Assembly (NCBI GenBank): GCA_007136565.1
Contig: SLGS01000021.1
Location: 1 to 5,822, forward strand
Reading direction: 5' to 3'
Origin: Clostridia bacterium
GTDB lineage: Bacteria; Bacillota; Sulfobacillia; SLMV01
DNA length: 5,822 nt
Both the position numbers and the translations under genes were made by a program. Shown here one piece after another: positions 4,664 to 5,822 of this stretch. The stretch's first letter is position 1. Every line of letters starts with the position of its first letter. The notes below the pieces were generated by a model, which saw nothing but the letters and a program-made list of their open reading frames with translations, made no database searches and was not told the origin of the DNA.

Positions 4664-4806
4664 GTTATCGAATCTTCCTGTGCCGTCTACCATGCCACGT
4701 CGTCCGCCGCCGTTTTGCCCAGGAAACGGGTTTTCCGGTGCAACAGCGGATGGGCCGGGTGGAGCTTTTGGTAACGAGGGTTTCGAGCGGGGGAGTTGGT
4801 CACGAA

Positions 4807-5616
4807 ATGAAGGAGATAGAGGCGAACAAGCGGGCGTGGAGTTTAGTCGCCCGGGATCACTACGAAGCCTTCAGCGCTCGCCTGCGGGAGGAACACTCGC
4901 TGCTGAATGACATTGTGACGCGCGAGCTGGGGGATCTTTCGGGCAAGAAGGTCATTCACCTCCAGTGCAACACCGGTGCCGATACCTTATCCCTGGCCAG
5001 GATGGGAGCACGAGTCACGGGCGTGGACCTGGTGCCCGCCAACGTGCACTACGCCCGAAAGATGGCGAAAGAGCTCGGTGTCGAGAATGCGAGGTTCATC
5101 GAATCGGATGTCTTGGCCCTGGCGGATATCCACGGCGAGCGTTACGACGTGGTGTTCACCTCCGAGGGGGCGATCGGTTGGCTGCCGGATCTCCACGGGT
5201 GGGGTCATACCATCAGGCATCTACTCGATGATGACGGTTTCTTCTACATCTTCGATTCCCATCCCTTCCAACTGACCTTCGACGAGGAGAAGATGTCTGA
5301 GGACATCCTCGAGATCGCATATCCCTACTTCGGGCGAGAGCCGGACGTGGACACCAGGATCGGCGGGTATGCCTCGGAGGCCAAGGACGGGGTCAACTAC
5401 TTTTGGATGTACAGCGTGGGAGACGTGATTAATGCCCTGGCCGGAGCCGGGTTGCACATCGAGTACTTCAACGAATACGATTTCCTCTACTTCCGGTTGC
5501 CCGGCATGGAACCCGTGGACAAGGGACTGTGGCGTTGGCCCCACTATCGCGGCAAGCTTCCCTTTGCCTTCAGCCTAAAGGCGTCGGTTTTCCGCCCGGT
5601 GGCGGGGATCGATTAG
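4807..5616 (+). CDS. class I SAM-dependent methyltransferase
   Basis: The 269-residue protein has the seven-strand Rossmann-type order of class I methyltransferases. Motif I is VIHLQCNTGADTL (49-61), where HLQCNTG replaces the usual GxGxG, a form known from a bacterial family of small-molecule-type methyltransferases. Motif II VTGVD (70-74) supplies the acidic ribose-binding D74. SDVLAL (100-105) marks the adenine-binding acidic loop at D101. YDVVFTSEGAIGWLPDL (113-129) is the strand-4 region. The N-terminal IEANKRAW (4-11) is typical of this family's start. The substrate cannot be told from sequence; the C-terminal half is rich in Tyr, Phe and Trp. There is no signal peptide or membrane span. 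I chose ATG 4807, preceded by GGGGGAG 11 bases upstream, over an in-frame ATG at 4645 whose extra 54 residues do not look like protein. The gene stands alone, divergent from DUF4282. Confidence 0.9.
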   Translation: MKEIEANKRAWSLVARDHYEAFSARLREEHSLLNDIVTRELGDLSGKKVIHLQCNTGADTLSLARMGARVTGVDLVPANVHYARKMAKELGVENARFIESDVLALADIHGERYDVVFTSEGAIGWLPDLHGWGHTIRHLLDDDGFFYIFDSHPFQLTFDEEKMSEDILEIAYPYFGREPDVDTRIGGYASEAKDGVNYFWMYSVGDVINALAGAGLHIEYFNEYDFLYFRLPGMEPVDKGLWRWPHYRGKLPFAFSLKASVFRPVAGID

Positions 5617-5622
5617 AGAGTT

Positions 5623-5637
5623 CCTCGACCACCGAGG
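5623..5637. terminator. short hairpin after the methyltransferase stop
   Basis: CCTCG at 5623-5627 pairs with CGAGG at 5633-5637 around the loop ACCAC. It starts six bases after the methyltransferase stop and precedes a second, longer stem. The position fits termination of the plus-strand gene, but no T-run follows. Confidence 0.35.
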
Positions 5638-5641
5638 GTGA

Positions 5642-5665
5642 GGCGGGGAGAACGGGAACCCCGCC
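5642..5665. terminator. 7-pair hairpin between convergent genes, probably bidirectional
   Basis: GGCGGGG at 5642-5648 pairs perfectly with CCCCGCC at 5659-5665 around a 10-base loop. It sits in the 60-base gap between the methyltransferase stop and the stop of the converging minus-strand gene, so it could serve both. There is no flanking T-run. Confidence 0.45.
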
Positions 5666-5676
5666 AACGCCGCGCA

Positions 5677-5822
5677 TCAACCGGGTCTTGTAGCCCGGAA
5701 ACCCCATCCCCAAAGGACCCGCGTGGATGCGGCGCCCAGGAGGCCGAAAGCGGCGACGAGCCAAAAGCCCCAGGCCAGGCTGAAGGAATCGCTCACAGCG
5801 CCGACGAACACGGGGCCGGCGA
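5677..5822 (-). CDS. C-terminal end of a probable MFS transporter, cut by the right edge
   Basis: On the minus strand, 47 codons run from base 5820 to a TGA at 5679-5677. The peptide begins GPVFVGAVSDSF, matching the end of a transporter helix and the following short loop (G-P-x-x-x-G-x-x-S-D) common in major facilitator proteins. A hydrophobic helix with the pattern WGFWLVAAFGLLGAAS comes next, then a short basic tail. This would be the last transmembrane helix, with the tail in the cytoplasm. The substrate is unknown because most of the protein lies outside the window. It converges with the methyltransferase. The family call rests on one helix and one loop, so it is probable rather than certain. 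Confidence 0.7.
   Translation of the reverse strand, partial: AGPVFVGAVSDSFSLAWGFWLVAAFGLLGAASTRVLWGWGFRATRPG

Larger units (their letters stand above)
4506..4806. promoter_or_regulatory. divergent intergenic region between DUF4282 and the methyltransferase
   Basis: Frames crossing this stretch are not convincing as protein. An A+T-rich island at 4541-4549 stands out in otherwise G+C-rich DNA and could be the -10 region for the DUF4282 gene. On the methyltransferase side there is an 8-pair hairpin (4633-4663) with a purine-rich loop. Two mutually exclusive stems follow: CCGTTT/AAACGG (4710-4729) and GGAAA/TTTCC (4722-4736). An RBS-like GGGGGAG lies at 4789-4795. No clear -35/-10 pair is visible for the plus-strand gene. 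Confidence 0.45.

Noticed and set aside
4645..4806. N-terminal extension of the methyltransferase from ATG 4645
   Set aside because: The 54 added residues are Arg/Cys-rich with no family match. The family motif IEANKRAW begins just after ATG 4807, which has its own GGGGGAG site.
1..5822. CRISPR array, tRNA, rRNA or insertion sequence
   Set aside because: There are no regularly spaced identical repeats, no tRNA T-loop or anticodon-arm pattern, no rRNA-like stretch, and no transposase motif or terminal inverted repeats around a gene.

Overview
The window is about 60% G+C by eye. It carries ordinary bacterial-style genes with purine-rich Shine-Dalgarno sites and ATG or TTG starts, and no sign of phage, insertion sequences or CRISPR. 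A rubredoxin domain fused to a flavo/thiamin enzyme points to an organism with anaerobic or microaerobic electron-transfer chemistry. Nothing seen here fixes the phylum, and an archaeon is not formally excluded.

Layout from left to right. (1) Positions 1-136 hold a possible C-terminal end of a plus-strand gene. (2) Positions 137-402 hold no convincing gene but are packed with hairpins. (3) Positions 403-2169 (minus) encode a 588-residue protein: a short-loop rubredoxin joined to a complete pyruvate-oxidase/acetolactate-synthase-like thiamin diphosphate enzyme. (4) Positions 2170-2581 are a divergent control region. (5) Positions 2582-2806 (plus) encode a 74-residue protein with four CxxC knuckles, starting at TTG. 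(6) Positions 2807-3139 are a second hairpin-rich gap between convergent genes. (7) Positions 3140-4000 (minus) encode an alpha/beta hydrolase with a visible Ser-Asp-His set. (8) Positions 4164-4505 (minus) encode a small two-helix DUF4282-type membrane protein. (9) Positions 4506-4806 are a second divergent control region. (10) Positions 4807-5616 (plus) encode a class I SAM-dependent methyltransferase. (11) Positions 5677-5822 (minus) are the C-terminal tail of a probable MFS transporter cut by the window edge.

No clear shared pathway emerges. The genes mostly form single transcription units in alternating orientation; DUF4282 and the hydrolase are the only same-strand neighbours, with more than 150 bases between them. 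The two metal-binding products, the rubredoxin fusion and the CxxC protein, are divergently transcribed from one 412-base region and could be co-regulated; this is inference only.

The most interesting points are the rubredoxin-TPP enzyme fusion, which suggests a built-in electron exit for an oxidative decarboxylase, and the two intergenic stretches (137-402 and 2807-3139). Several of their hairpins combine a long stem, a one- or two-base bulge and a small loop. Their G-U pairs favour folding of the plus-strand transcript.
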